Part shown: positions 33,568 to 43,255 of the stretch, piece by piece | Position numbering within the stretch: the first letter of the stretch is position 1 | How the letters are laid out: each line of letters starts with the position of its first letter | Assembly: GCF_020873895.1 (NCBI RefSeq) | Contig: NZ_JAHWGT010000036.1 | Location: 1 to 64,000 of the forward strand | DNA from: Streptomyces sp. DH12 | Lineage (GTDB): Bacteria > Actinomycetota > Actinomycetes > Streptomycetales > Streptomycetaceae | Direction: 5' to 3' | DNA length: 64,000 nucleotides | Program-made: the position numbers and the translations under genes | The notes under the pieces: model-generated | Seen by the model: only the letters and a program-made list of their open reading frames with translations | Told to the model about the DNA's origin: nothing | Databases searched by the model: none

Positions 33568-36500
33568 TCAGCCGGCGTCCGGCGCCGTGGGCGGCGACGC
33601 GGCGGGCGCGGCCGGCTTCGACGCGTCCGGTGCCGCCGACGCGGCCGGCTTCGACGCGCCGGGAGCGGGCGCCGAAGCACCCGGGGCGGGCGTCGGGGTG
33701 CTCGCCGGAGGCGTCTGCCCGCCGGCCTTGCGCTGGGCGTCGGCCGCCGCGGCGCGCTCGAGCGCCTTGGCGAGCTCCTGCTGGGACTTGCCGTACGCCT
33801 GCCAGTCACCGCGCTTGAGCGCCGCCTCGCCGTCCGTGAACGCCTTCTGGGCGTCCGCGATGGCCTGCTTCAGGGCGGCCTCGCCCGTCGCCGGCGGCTT
33901 CGTCGGATCCGGGTCCGGGTCCGTCGACGGCGGCTCCGGGGTGGGGGACTCGCCGTCCACGCCGAAGACCGCGTTGAGCGCCTCCCCGAGGGTGTTCTCG
34001 AACCGGGTGGTGTCCTTCGTCGCGTCGCCCTCCGGCTTGCTGGCGTCGATGTACGAGACCGCCACCTTCTTCAGCAGCGGGTAGAGCGCGCTGCGGCCCT
34101 GGGCGTAGACGGGCTCGACGTACAGCCACCCGCCGTCCATCGGCACCGTCAGGAGGTTGCCGTACTCGATCTCCGAGTCGGCGCCCTTCATGTCGCGCAC
34201 GAACGTCGCCACGTCGGGGAGGCTGTTCAGCTTCGACTGCACCTGCGCCGGGCCGGGCACGTCCGACGTGGCGCGCAACAGCCTTATACGGCCGTAGTCC
34301 TTGCTGGTCGCGTCGGCGTCGACGGCCATGAAGGCGCCCAGGTTGGGCCGCCCGTTGGGCGTGAACGTCGTCGTCAGCGAGAACCGCTGCTGCTCGTCGC
34401 CGGGCATCTTCAGACTCAGGTAGTACGGCGGGACCGCGTTGCCGTCCTTCTTCGTCGGGTCGGCGGGGACCTGCCAGGCGTCGCTGCCGCTGTAGAACTG
34501 CGCGGCGTCCCGGACGTGGTAGCGGGTCAGCAGCTCGCGCTGGACCTTGAACATGTCCTGCGGGTAGCGCAGGTGCGACTTCAGCTCGTCCTTGATGGCG
34601 CTCTTCGGCTCCACGGTGCCGGGGAACGCCTTCATCCAGGTCTTCAGTACCGGGTCCTCGGTGTCCCACTGGTACAGCTTGACCGAGCCGTCGTACGCGT
34701 CGACGGTGGCCTTCACCGAGTTGCGGATGTAGTTGACCTGGTTCTGCTGGGCGACGACCGTGCGGGTCTGGTTGCCCGCGGTCAGCGAGTCGGCGGTGGT
34801 GTCGCCGAGCGTCGTCCGCGACGCGTACGGGTAGCCGTTCGTCGTCGTGTAGGCGTCGACGATCCACTGGACGCGGCCGCCGACGACCGCCGGGTAGGCG
34901 TCGCCGTCGATGGTCAGCCACGGGGCGACCGCCTCGACGCGCTGCTTGGGCGTGCGGTTGTACAGGATCCGCGAACCGTCCCCGATCGCCCCCGAGTAGA
35001 GGATCTGCGGCTCGCTGAACGCGACGGCGTACGCGGCGCGGTTGAAGGCGTTGCCGAGGCTGACGCCGCTGTCGCCCTTGTAGCTCGTCATCCGCTCGCC
35101 GTTGGCCTCGTAGTCGAGCTCCTTCTGCGGGCCGCCGACGATCGAGTACTGCTCGGTCTTCTCGCCGTAGTAGATCCGCTGCTCGTACTTGGGCAGCGTG
35201 CCGGTGGTGGGCAGGCCGCTCTCGGTGAACTGCGGCGCGCCCGTGGAGTCCACCGAGGTGCCCGCGGCCATGATCGCGCCGTAGCCGTGGGTGTAGGTGA
35301 AGTGGTCGTTGATCCAGTTCCGCTTCGGGATGCCCTTGATGTTGAGCTCGCGCAGGCCGACGACCGTGTCCTGGCCCTTGTACCGGTCGACGTCGAGGGT
35401 CACCGGGAACTGGTAGTACTTCCGCCGCTGCTCCAGCTGCTGGAACGTCGGCGAGACGATGTTCGGGTCGACGAGCCGGTAGCTGGCCGCGGTCGTCGCG
35501 TCGGCGCGCAGCTTCTCCTTCGACTTGACCGTCGCCTTGCCCGAGTAGTTCTCCGGGACGGTCCGGTCGATGTCGTACGCCTTGCGCGTCGCCTCGATGT
35601 TCTTCTTGATGTACGGCGCTTCCTTGGCCTGCTCGTTCGGCTGGACCTGGAACTTCTGCACGATCGCCGGGTAGAGGCCGCCGATCAGGATCGCCGACAG
35701 CACCATCAGACCGAAGCCGATCACCGGCAGCTGCCAGGTGCGCCGCCACAGCGTCCCGAAGAACAGCAGGGCGCAGATGACCGCGATGCAGAACAGGATC
35801 GTCTTCGCCGGGAGGTAGGCGTTGGCGTCGACGTACCGCAGGCCCGTCCAGTTGCCCGCCGCCTTGAAGTCACTGGACTTCACGGCGAGGCCGTACCGGT
35901 CGAGCCAGTACGCCACGGCCTTCAGCGACACGAAGACGCCCAGGAGCACGGAGAGGTGGCCGGTGGCCGCCGCGGTGGCGCGCGCGCCGGGGCTCGTGAC
36001 GCGCAGCCCGCCGTACAGGTAGTGCGTGAGCGCGGCGGCGATCAGCGAGAGCACCGTGGCCGCGAAGCCGAAGCCGAGGAGGAACCGGTACCAGGGCAGG
36101 TCGAACGCGAAGAACGACACGTCCATCCCGAACTGCGGGTCCTTCTGGCCGAAGGCGACGCCGTTCACCCACATGAGCCAGGTGCGCCACTGGCCGGAGG
36201 CCGAGGCGCCGGCGATCAGGCCGACGAGCGCCGTGATCCCGAGCAGCACCCACTTCTTGTACGGCGCCACGCCCATGCGGTACCGGTCGAGGCTCTGCTG
36301 CTCCAGCGACATGGCGCTGAGCGGCGGCCGCAGCCGGTGCGCGAGCCAGATGTTCAGCCCGACGGCCAGGGCCATCAGCAAGCCGAAGACGGCGAACATG
36401 CCGACCTTCGTCCACAGGGTGGTGGTGAAGACCGACGAGTACTCGACGGACCGGTACCACAACCAGTCCGTCCAGAACCCGGCGAACATGACGAAGAGCA

Positions 36501-36609
36501 TGGCCAGGACGGCCAGCACCCCCAGCGTCATGAGCAGGGTGCGGGCCCGCCGGGACGGCCGGCCGACTCTGATCCGTGGCCCGGTCGGGCCTCCGCCGCG
36601 GTCCGGCAT
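33568..36609 (-). CDS. UPF0182 family integral membrane protein
   Basis: A 1013-residue protein of unknown function conserved across actinobacteria (M. tuberculosis Rv3193c type). About seven N-terminal helices (residues ~25-330, including [20 protein letters not shown]) precede a large, probably extracellular domain with family landmarks [28 protein letters not shown] and the segment around [20 protein letters not shown]. The tail after ~900 is acidic, then Ala/Pro/Lys repeats ([13 protein letters not shown]). ATG 36609 begins [10 protein letters not shown] with no clear Shine-Dalgarno. Divergent from the PPA1309-family gene. Confidence 0.9.
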   Translation of the reverse strand: MPDRGGGPTGPRIRVGRPSRRARTLLMTLGVLAVLAMLFVMFAGFWTDWLWYRSVEYSSVFTTTLWTKVGMFAVFGLLMALAVGLNIWLAHRLRPPLSAMSLEQQSLDRYRMGVAPYKKWVLLGITALVGLIAGASASGQWRTWLMWVNGVAFGQKDPQFGMDVSFFAFDLPWYRFLLGFGFAATVLSLIAAALTHYLYGGLRVTSPGARATAAATGHLSVLLGVFVSLKAVAYWLDRYGLAVKSSDFKAAGNWTGLRYVDANAYLPAKTILFCIAVICALLFFGTLWRRTWQLPVIGFGLMVLSAILIGGLYPAIVQKFQVQPNEQAKEAPYIKKNIEATRKAYDIDRTVPENYSGKATVKSKEKLRADATTAASYRLVDPNIVSPTFQQLEQRRKYYQFPVTLDVDRYKGQDTVVGLRELNIKGIPKRNWINDHFTYTHGYGAIMAAGTSVDSTGAPQFTESGLPTTGTLPKYEQRIYYGEKTEQYSIVGGPQKELDYEANGERMTSYKGDSGVSLGNAFNRAAYAVAFSEPQILYSGAIGDGSRILYNRTPKQRVEAVAPWLTIDGDAYPAVVGGRVQWIVDAYTTTNGYPYASRTTLGDTTADSLTAGNQTRTVVAQQNQVNYIRNSVKATVDAYDGSVKLYQWDTEDPVLKTWMKAFPGTVEPKSAIKDELKSHLRYPQDMFKVQRELLTRYHVRDAAQFYSGSDAWQVPADPTKKDGNAVPPYYLSLKMPGDEQQRFSLTTTFTPNGRPNLGAFMAVDADATSKDYGRIRLLRATSDVPGPAQVQSKLNSLPDVATFVRDMKGADSEIEYGNLLTVPMDGGWLYVEPVYAQGRSALYPLLKKVAVSYIDASKPEGDATKDTTRFENTLGEALNAVFGVDGESPTPEPPSTDPDPDPTKPPATGEAALKQAIADAQKAFTDGEAALKRGDWQAYGKSQQELAKALERAAAADAQRKAGGQTPPASTPTPAPGASAPAPGASKPAASAAPDASKPAAPAASPPTAPDAG

Positions 36610-36761
36610 CTGGAAAGCCAACGTGCGCCCCTCGAAGTTCGCGTCGTGTGTGCTGCGGGTGTCGTGCTGTGGCCCCGGATTTTCCGGAGCCCCACTGATG
36701 CAACTTACTGAAGCTTTACCTGGTTCCCGTCTCCGGGTCGAGAAGAGGCAGGATATTGACC

Positions 36762-37319
36762 ATGCCCAATGTTTCTCCCTCCGGCCCTCCGATGGCCGCA
36801 AGCCCGCTCACCCGCGCGGTCCTCGAGATCGACGAGTACGCCGCCGGCCTCGGCTGGGACCAGCCGGCCCGCCTCTTCGCCCTCGTCGACACCGTCAGGC
36901 TGCGCGCCGACGAGCCGGAGCTGGCGGCACAGCTCGGTCTCGGCGGCGACGCGGACGCCGCCCCCCTCACCCCCGTCGAGCAGGACGAGCTGCCCTCCGG
37001 GGCGCCGCTCGACGAGTTCCTCGCCACGGTCGCCTGGCCCGACGCCGTCACCGGCTGCGCCCTGACCGTGGAGCGGCTCATGCTGCCGCCGTCCGCCGAG
37101 GGCTCCGTCCCGGACGGCCTCGACGAGGCCGGCCTCGCCCGGTGGGTCGCCTCCCACCCCAAGCGCCAGGAGGTCCGCATGACGGTGGCCGTGCTGCGGG
37201 ACGGCGCCCGCGAGTCGGCCATCCGGCTCCGGGAGAAGGACTCCCCGACGGAGGTCCTCACCGGCGCCGACCTGGTGCCGGGCCTCGCGGAGGCGCTGGC
37301 GGCCACGTTCGAGGGCTGA
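36762..37319 (+). CDS. PPA1309 family protein
   Basis: A 185-residue acidic cytoplasmic protein of unknown function found in actinobacteria beside UPF0182. Conserved stretches: [19 protein letters not shown] near 40, [20 protein letters not shown] near 85 and [18 protein letters not shown] near 138. ATG 36762 with AGGA about ten bases upstream; a TTG two codons earlier is possible. Pairing with the divergent UPF0182 gene is conserved and suggests a functional link. Confidence 0.85.
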   Translation: MPNVSPSGPPMAASPLTRAVLEIDEYAAGLGWDQPARLFALVDTVRLRADEPELAAQLGLGGDADAAPLTPVEQDELPSGAPLDEFLATVAWPDAVTGCALTVERLMLPPSAEGSVPDGLDEAGLARWVASHPKRQEVRMTVAVLRDGARESAIRLREKDSPTEVLTGADLVPGLAEALAATFEG

Positions 37320-37400
37320 CCGCCGGGTACGGGGGGCGCTGACCGCCGCACGACCGTGGGGCGGGCGGGCCGGGGCCGCGGGGGAGACGGCCCCGGCCCG

Positions 37401-37475
37401 GCCCGCACCCCTGCCGGCCCGCACCCCTGCCGGCCCGCTCCCCTGCCGGCCCGCATCCCTGTGCCGGCCCGCTCG
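37401..37475 (+). repeat. 16-bp tandem repeat between PPA1309 and PDZ-protease genes
   Basis: Units GCCCGCACCCCTGCCG at 37401 and 37417, GCCCGCTCCCCTGCCG at 37433, an 18-base variant at 37449 and a partial fifth at 37467. The array fills much of the 198-base gap between two convergent genes; its C-rich strand is the + strand. No terminator stem is evident. Confidence 0.85.
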
Positions 37476-37517
37476 CTTCCAAGCGGCTGCCCGGCAAGAG
37501 TGCCGCCGCGGTGGGCG

Positions 37518-38606
37518 TCAGCCCCTGGAGCAGGCGGGAAGGCCGGCCGTGTCGCCCTTGCGCACCTTCTCCAGGGACTTCACAGCGTCGGCGATGGTGT
37601 CGACCTTGATGAGCGTGAGGCCCTCGGGGGTGGCCGTCGCGGCGGAGGGGCAGTTGGCGGCGGGCGTCAGGAAGTAGCGCGCGCCGGCCTCGCGCGCCCC
37701 CACGAGCTTCATCTCGATGCCGCCGATGGGGCCCACCTTGCCGGTGTCGTCGATGGTGCCGGTACCGGCCACGAAGCGGCCCCCGGTCAGCGCGCCGGGC
37801 GTCAGCTTGTCGACGATGCCGAGCGCGAACATCAGACCCGCACTCGGGCCGCCCACGTCCTCCAGCTTGATGTCGATCGCGAACGGGAAGGTGTGGTCCC
37901 GGCCCGCCTGGATGCCGACGATCGCCCGGTCCGCGTCGGGCGCCCGCTTGGTGGGGACCGTGACGGTCTCGGTGGTCGTGGGCGCGCGGCCCGCCTTCTC
38001 CGCCGCGGCGGCGTCCTTCGCGGGGACGATGGTGAAGGCGACCGGCTTGCCCGGCCGCCGCTTGGTGACGATCTTCGCCACGTCCTGGGGGTCTCGCACC
38101 GGCGTGCCGTCGACGGTCTTGATCACGTCGCCGGCGTGGAGCCTGCCCTCGGCGGGGCTGTCCTTCTGCACCGAGGAGACCACGACCCGCGCGGAGACGG
38201 GGATGTCCAGCTGGCGGAGGGCGGCGACGCGGGCGCTCTCCTGGGACTGGCTGAACTCCTCGGCGTTCTCCTGCGTGGACTGCTCCGCCGTCTTGCCGTC
38301 GGGGTAGAGCGTGTCGTGCGGTACGACCACGGCGTCCTCGGCGAGCCATCCCGCGACGGCCTCGACGAGGTTCATCCGGTACTCCGCACCGGTGACCCTG
38401 ACGGTGGTCATGTTCAGGTGGCCCGAGGTCGGGTAGGTCTCGTGGCCGGAGATCCGCAGCACCGGTTCGCCCCGCGCGTCACCCAGCGTGTTGACGGTGG
38501 GGCCCGGGCTCATCTCGGAGTAGGGCACCGGGATGAGGACGCCCGCACAGAGCAGCGCGATGAGCGAGAGGGTGGCTGCGAGCATCGTCACGGTGCGGCG
38601 TGGCAT
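37518..38606 (-). CDS. Membrane-anchored PDZ and Lon-like serine protease (YlbL family)
   Basis: A 362-residue protein: N-terminal signal anchor (LAATLSLIALLCAGVLIPV), PDZ domain (~138-195: VSSVQKDSPAEGRLHAGDVI) and C-terminal S16 Lon-type protease. The Ser-Lys dyad is Ser255 in DVGGPSAGLMF and Lys300 in IEMKLVGAREAG. Active on the outer face of the membrane. Rv3194c of M. tuberculosis is the likely counterpart. It has a weakly conserved acidic/Gln stretch (AEQSTQENAEEFSQSQES) before the PDZ. ATG 38606. Confidence 0.92.
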   Translation of the reverse strand: MPRRTVTMLAATLSLIALLCAGVLIPVPYSEMSPGPTVNTLGDARGEPVLRISGHETYPTSGHLNMTTVRVTGAEYRMNLVEAVAGWLAEDAVVVPHDTLYPDGKTAEQSTQENAEEFSQSQESARVAALRQLDIPVSARVVVSSVQKDSPAEGRLHAGDVIKTVDGTPVRDPQDVAKIVTKRRPGKPVAFTIVPAKDAAAAEKAGRAPTTTETVTVPTKRAPDADRAIVGIQAGRDHTFPFAIDIKLEDVGGPSAGLMFALGIVDKLTPGALTGGRFVAGTGTIDDTGKVGPIGGIEMKLVGAREAGARYFLTPAANCPSAATATPEGLTLIKVDTIADAVKSLEKVRKGDTAGLPACSRG

Positions 38607-38669
38607 GGAACGACAGTACGGGACGGGTCTGTCAGTGCACTCGCGGGGCCGGTCCGTCCGTGGTGATCG

Positions 38670-38840
38670 TCAGACCGATTCGCCGCGCGAGTGGGTCCGG
38701 TCCATGGCGTCGCGGAAACGCGCGTACCCGGCGAGCTCGGCTATGTCCTCGGTCGTGCGGCTACGCGCGGCCCATACGCCCCATATCGCGGCGCCGACGG
38801 CGGCGAACAGCGGGATGAGCAACCAGGCGAGCGCTGCCAT
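38670..38840 (-). CDS. Small single-pass membrane protein
   Basis: A 56-residue protein: one N-terminal helix (LAWLLIPLFAAVGAAIWGVW) and a hydrophilic tail with the conserved-looking DIAELAGYARFRDAMDRTH. ATG 38840 has GGAGG five bases upstream, which supports real translation. Located 63 bases upstream of the PDZ-protease start on the same strand, so likely cotranscribed. Function unknown. Confidence 0.78.
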   Translation of the reverse strand: MAALAWLLIPLFAAVGAAIWGVWAARSRTTEDIAELAGYARFRDAMDRTHSRGESV

Positions 38841-39172
38841 CGCGGCCTCCCGTCCCCTAGAGCGAAGCAAGTGACGATGAGCAGATTAACGGTCTGCGCT
38901 ACCCACGCTCGTACCGGGGAGGCGGTTACGCAAATCGGCTGACCCGCGGTCACGGGGCCGGTACCGGGGGCGGTGCTGCCCCGGGTGGGCGCCGCCCGGT
39001 CGGGGGCTCGCCGACAGGGCCGAGTGCCGCCCCGCCGCGGCCCTGTCGACGGACCGGACCCATGGCGGGGAGGCCGCCGGCAGGCCCTGGGCCGCGGACG
39101 GTGCGGCAGGCCGGTGGCGCTGCCAAGGGGCCGTCGCCGCTCCGACGGGTACCGCCGGACCGGTGAACCCGC
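38841..39172. other. Intergenic region without recognisable gene
   Basis: The stretch between the small membrane protein and the repeat at the end of moaE contains an AT-richer patch near 38868-38905 (likely promoter area for the minus-strand small-protein/PDZ genes) and GC-rich inverted repeats such as GGGGCCGGTACC near 38955. No coding frame with a credible start is seen. Confidence 0.5.
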
Positions 39173-39210
39173 GGTCAGCCGGTCAGCCGGTCAGCCGGTC
39201 AGCCGGTCAG
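39173..39210 (+). repeat. Octamer microsatellite at the moaE stop codon
   Basis: GGTCAGCC is repeated 4.75 times without a mismatch (39173-39210). The moaE TGA stop (39207-39209, minus strand) lies in the last partial unit, so the repeat forms the immediate 3' untranslated region. Copy number changes would not alter the protein. Confidence 0.92.
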
Positions 39211-39668
39211 CAGGAGCCGACCCATTCCTCGGTGCCGTCCGAGAAGCGCTGGTGCTTCCAGATGGGCACCTCGTGCTTGAGGTCGTCGATCAGCTTGCGG
39301 CAGGCCGCGAAGGCCTCCGCGCGGTGCGGGCACGACACGGCGACGACGACCGCGAGGTCGCCGACGGCCAGGTCGCCCACCCGGTGCACGGCGGCCAGGG
39401 CGCGCACCGGGTACTCCGCGACGACCTTCTCGGCGACCCGCCGCAGCTCCGCCTCGGCGGAGGGGTGGGCGGAGTAGCCGAGGGCGTCGACGTCGGCGCC
39501 CCCGTCGTGGTTGCGCACGGTCCCCACGAAGAGCGCGGTACCGCCCGCGGCGTCGTCGCCGACGGCCCGGAACACCTCGTCCAGGGAGAGCGGGGTGTCG
39601 CGGACGGCCAGCAACCGGATCGGGTCGTCGGCGGCCCGCTCGCCGGGGTGGTCATGGGTGGGTGCCAT
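39207..39668 (-). CDS. moaE: Molybdopterin synthase catalytic subunit MoaE
   Basis: Large subunit of molybdopterin synthase, 153 residues. Family features: TALFVGTVRNHDGG near residue 45, AAVHRVGDLAVGD near 92, and the active-site Lys in EVPIWKHQRFSDG near 140. It needs MoaD for sulfur transfer; no moaD is adjacent. ATG 39668 chosen; ATG 39677 is possible. Its stop lies within a GGTCAGCC microsatellite. Confidence 0.93.
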   Translation of the reverse strand: MAPTHDHPGERAADDPIRLLAVRDTPLSLDEVFRAVGDDAAGGTALFVGTVRNHDGGADVDALGYSAHPSAEAELRRVAEKVVAEYPVRALAAVHRVGDLAVGDLAVVVAVSCPHRAEAFAACRKLIDDLKHEVPIWKHQRFSDGTEEWVGSC

Positions 39669-39772
39669 GCCACCCATCGTGCCGCACACCCCGGCGACGC
39701 GGTATTGCCTGTTCGACCGGTGGACGCGCCCCCGCGTTGGAGCCTCCTACAGCGGGCGCCGGACGTCGGTCG

Positions 39773-40882
39773 CTACAGGCCGCGGCGCCGGCGGGCGCGG
39801 CGGACGAGGGCGGCCGTGCCGAGCAGGGCGACGGTGGCGCCCGCGGCGCCCGCCGCCGTGGCGTCCTTGCGCCCGAGGCGGCGGCCCGCGACGGTGTGGC
39901 GGCCCGCGACCTCCTCCAGGAGCGCGGCCAGTACCTCCTCGTTCGTCCAGCTCGGCCGCCAGCCGGCGTCGTGGAGCCGGCCCACGCTCACCACCCACGG
40001 GTGCATCGTGTACGCGAGGTCACCGGCCGGCGAGGGGGTGAGCCCGATGCGGTGGAGCCGGGCGGCGGCGCCGAGCGCGACGGCCGACGGCAGCTCCATG
40101 CGGCGGATGCCGCTCAGCTCCTCGACCTCCTCCTGCTCCAGCCAGCCGTCGCAGCCGACCGCGAACTCCCCCTCGACCTTCTCCAGCGCCGCGTACTCCA
40201 GGGCGCTGACCAGGTCCTCCACGTGGCAGAACTGCCAGGCGGGGCGGGACCCGGCGACGACGAGCAGCCTCGGCGACTCGAAGTAGCGGGTGAGGGCGGT
40301 GTCGGTGCCGCCGACGAGCACGGCGGGGCGCACGACCGTGATGTGCAGGCCGGGGTGGGCGCGGGGTGCCCGGCGGGCCAGGCGCTCGATCTCCAGGAGG
40401 TCGCCCACGCCGGTCGCCTCGGCCGTCGCCCGCAGCTCGGCGTCCTCGGACAGCGGGATGTCGTTGTCCGGGAGGGCGCCGTAGACCATGGCGGAGGTGC
40501 ACAGCACCGCCCGGCGGACCCCCGCGGCCGCGGCGGCGGTCAGCACGGTCTGCGTACCGCGCACGTTGTAGGCGGTACGGGCGGCGGCGTCCGTCTCCAG
40601 GTCCAGGTCGAGGGCGAGGTGCACCACGACGTCCGCGCCGCGCAGCTTCTCGGCGATGGCCGGATCCCGTACGTCCAGGATGTGCCACTGCGCCTCGGCC
40701 ACCTCGCCGCGGCGCTCGTCGATGGCGATGACCTGCCGGATCTCCTCCGAGGCGGCCAGGCGCCGGGTCAGCATGTCGCCGATGCCGGACGCGGCGCCCG
40801 TGACCGCGACGACGGGGCCCCGGGCGGCGGACGGGGTTGAACGGTTTCGCGCTGCGCGAACCTGCGGATCTGGGGAACTCAC
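39773..40882 (-). CDS. NAD-dependent epimerase/dehydratase (extended SDR)
   Basis: A 369-residue protein with an N-terminal Rossmann domain: VTGAASGIGDML (nucleotide-binding Gly motif) near 27-38, DIRD-like HILDVRD near 66, and YNVRGTQTVL near 97. CTSAMVYG near 119 contains Ser and Tyr but not the classic YxxxK spacing, so catalysis is uncertain. The C-terminus adds a predicted helix GAAGATVALLGTAALV and a basic tail, suggesting membrane attachment. GTG 40882 has GGAGA six bases upstream. Substrate unknown. Divergent from the DUF2342 protease gene. Confidence 0.83.
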   Translation of the reverse strand: MSSPDPQVRAARNRSTPSAARGPVVAVTGAASGIGDMLTRRLAASEEIRQVIAIDERRGEVAEAQWHILDVRDPAIAEKLRGADVVVHLALDLDLETDAAARTAYNVRGTQTVLTAAAAAGVRRAVLCTSAMVYGALPDNDIPLSEDAELRATAEATGVGDLLEIERLARRAPRAHPGLHITVVRPAVLVGGTDTALTRYFESPRLLVVAGSRPAWQFCHVEDLVSALEYAALEKVEGEFAVGCDGWLEQEEVEELSGIRRMELPSAVALGAAARLHRIGLTPSPAGDLAYTMHPWVVSVGRLHDAGWRPSWTNEEVLAALLEEVAGRHTVAGRRLGRKDATAAGAAGATVALLGTAALVRRARRRRGL

Positions 40883-41073
40883 CAGGCGTCTCCAGCGGTT
40901 GTCTTCAGTACGTACGCGGTCAACGCGCACGCACCAGGTGGCGTCCATCCTGCCGCAGGCACTGCGCCAGTGGAGCACCGAGGCCCAGACCCGGCCCGGA
41001 TGTCTACGCTGGGTGTGATGCAGGGCAGCCGCCGCCGGCAGGAAGCCGGCGGCCCAACGAGCCGAGGAAACCC

Positions 41074-42594
41074 GTGAGCGACACCCCATTCGGATTCGGC
41101 CTTCCCCCGGAGGAGCCGGACGACGGCGACCAGGGCAAGAAGAAGCCCGAGGGTGGTGCCAACCCCTTCGGGGGGTTCGGCGGGCTGCCCGGCGGCCAGG
41201 GCGGCGCGGACAATCCGTTCGCCGCCATGTTCGGGTCCTTCAACCCCGCCGACCTGGGCGCGGCCTTCCAGCAGCTCGGCCAGATGCTGAGCTACGAGGG
41301 CGGCCCCGTCAACTGGGACATGGCCAAGCAGATCGCCCGGCAGACCGTCGCCCAGGGCGCGCCCGACGGCAGCAAGGACAGCAGCGTGGGCCCCGCCGAG
41401 CGGAAGGCCGTCGAGGACGCCGTGCGCCTGGCCGACCTCTGGCTGGACGGCGCCACGTCGCTGCCGTCCGGTGCGGCCGGCGCCGTCGCCTGGTCGCGGG
41501 CGGAGTGGGTCGAGGCGACGCTGCCGGCGTGGCAGCAGCTCGTGGACCCGGTCGCGGAGCGCGTCGGCACGGCCATGGGCGACGTGCTGCCGCAGGAGAT
41601 GCAGGCCATGGCGGGCCCGCTGATCGGCATGATGCGCTCCATGGGCGGCGCCATGTTCGGCCAGCAGATCGGCCACGCCGTGGGCGCGCTCGCCGGCGAG
41701 GTCGTCGGTTCGACGGACGTCGGGCTGCCGCTCGGCCCGGCCGGCAAGGCGGCGCTGCTGCCGCTCAACGTGGCCGCGTTCGGCCGGGACCTCAGCGTCC
41801 CGGAGGACGAGGTGCGGCTCTACCTGGCGCTGCGGGAGGCCGCCCACCAGCGGCTCTTCGCCCACGTGCCGTGGCTGCGCTCGCACCTGTTCGGCGCGGT
41901 CGAGGGGTACGCGCGCGGGATCAAGGTCGACACCTCGAAGCTGGAGGACGCGGTCGCGCAGCTCGACCCGAGCAGCCCGGAGCAGCTGCAGGAGGCGCTC
42001 CAGCAGGGCATGTTCCAGCCCGAGGACACGGCGGAGCAGAAGGCGGCGCTGGCCCGTCTGGAGACCGCGCTCGCCCTGGTCGAGGGGTGGGTGGACGCGG
42101 TGGTCCACGCCGCGGCCGGATCCCGGCTGACGTCGGCGGACGCGCTGCGCGAGACGCTGCGGCGGCGCCGCGCCTCGGGCGGCCCCGCCGAGCAGACCTT
42201 CGCGACGCTGATCGGCCTGGAGCTGCGGCCGCGGCGGCTGCGGGACGCCGCTCGGCTGTGGGCCTCGCTCACCGACGCGCGCGGCGTCGACGGGCGGGAC
42301 GCGCTGTGGGAGCACCCCGACATGCTGCCCACCGCCTCCGACCTGGACGACCCGGACGGTTTCGTCCACCGGGAGCACATGGACTTCTCCGAGCTCGACA
42401 AGATGCTCGGCGAGGCGGCCGGCCGGCCCCACGGCAGCGGTTCCGAGGGCGCCCCCGGTCAGGGCGGCGCACCGGGCGAGGCCGGCGCTTCGGGCGGGGC
42501 CGGCGCCTCGGGGCAGGGCGACGGCGGCGCGGGGCAGGGCGACGACGCCTCCGGTGAGGGCGGCGCCTCGGGGCAGGGCGACAAGGACAAGTGA
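41074..42594 (+). CDS. Zinc-dependent metalloprotease, DUF2342/COG5282 family
   Basis: A 506-residue protein of an actinobacterial zincin-like family (Rv3195 type). The helical core runs from ~residue 90 to 440, with LREAAHQRLFAHVPW near 253 as the family metal-site segment and GGAMFGQQIGHAVGALAGEV near 190. The N-terminus is Gly/Pro/Lys-rich and the C-terminus (~455-506) is Gly/Ala/Ser low complexity (GQGGAPGEAGASGGAGASGQ), unlike the compact family core. GTG 41074 has GAGGA upstream. Its stop overlaps the GTG of the Nudix gene (GTGA). Confidence 0.85.
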   Translation: MSDTPFGFGLPPEEPDDGDQGKKKPEGGANPFGGFGGLPGGQGGADNPFAAMFGSFNPADLGAAFQQLGQMLSYEGGPVNWDMAKQIARQTVAQGAPDGSKDSSVGPAERKAVEDAVRLADLWLDGATSLPSGAAGAVAWSRAEWVEATLPAWQQLVDPVAERVGTAMGDVLPQEMQAMAGPLIGMMRSMGGAMFGQQIGHAVGALAGEVVGSTDVGLPLGPAGKAALLPLNVAAFGRDLSVPEDEVRLYLALREAAHQRLFAHVPWLRSHLFGAVEGYARGIKVDTSKLEDAVAQLDPSSPEQLQEALQQGMFQPEDTAEQKAALARLETALALVEGWVDAVVHAAAGSRLTSADALRETLRRRRASGGPAEQTFATLIGLELRPRRLRDAARLWASLTDARGVDGRDALWEHPDMLPTASDLDDPDGFVHREHMDFSELDKMLGEAAGRPHGSGSEGAPGQGGAPGEAGASGGAGASGQGDGGAGQGDDASGEGGASGQGDKDK

Positions 42595-43106
42595 GCCTGC
42601 ACACGGACGCGGTCCGCGTACTGGAGGGGTACGGGGACCAGGACGACCTGCGCCGTACGTACCTCGACCACCTCGCCGCGCACGAGGACGCGATGTGGAA
42701 GGCGTGCGCCGCGGGCCACCTCACCGCCAGCGCACTGGTCGTCGACCCGGAGCGCGGCAGGGTGCTGCTGACCCTGCACCGCAAGCTGCGCATGTGGCTG
42801 CAGATGGGCGGGCACTGCGAGCCCGGTGACCGGACGGTGGCGGAGGCCGCGCTGCGGGAGGCGACGGAGGAGTCCGGCGTCCCGGGGCTGGCCCTGCTGC
42901 CGGGCGGTCCGGTCCGGCTGGACCGGCACGCCACGCCCTGCGCCTGGCACCTCGACGTGCAGTACGCGGCGGTGGCGCCGCCCGGCGCCGTCGAGGCCAT
43001 CAGCGACGAGTCCCTGGACCTGCGCTGGTACGCGTACGACGACGTGGCGGACGTGGCCGACGCGTCGGTGGTCCGGCTCGTCGAACGGACGCTGACGCGG
43101 CTGTAG
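42591..43106 (+). CDS. Nudix hydrolase
   Basis: A 171-residue hydrolase of unknown nucleoside-diphosphate substrate. The Nudix box is GGHCEPGDRTVAEAALREAT followed by EESGV (residues ~73-97), with REATEE carrying the metal-binding Glu residues; an Asp replaces the more usual Glu after the second Gly. GTG 42591 overlaps the stop of the upstream metalloprotease gene by four bases, so translation is coupled. Followed by a terminator. Confidence 0.88.
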   Translation: MSLHTDAVRVLEGYGDQDDLRRTYLDHLAAHEDAMWKACAAGHLTASALVVDPERGRVLLTLHRKLRMWLQMGGHCEPGDRTVAEAALREATEESGVPGLALLPGGPVRLDRHATPCAWHLDVQYAAVAPPGAVEAISDESLDLRWYAYDDVADVADASVVRLVERTLTRL

Positions 43107-43186
43107 CCGCAGCCGGGCCCTCTGGGGCCGGCCGGAGCCGCTCTGGCGCCGGCCGGAGCCGGGGAGTCCGGGGAGCCGGAGTCGGG

Positions 43187-43215
43187 AGGGCGCCCGCCGT
43201 GGAGGCGGGCGCCCT
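43187..43215. terminator. Bidirectional terminator between Nudix and AIM24 genes
   Basis: 12-bp stem AGGGCGCCCGCC (43187-43198) with its complement at 43204-43215 and loop GTGGA, between convergent genes. Upstream (43115-43180) lies a short duplicated GCCGGCCGGAGCCG element. Confidence 0.85.
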
Positions 43216-43255
43216 TCGCGCGCGTACTGCCCGGCCCGGCCGGTGGTGCGCGCTT

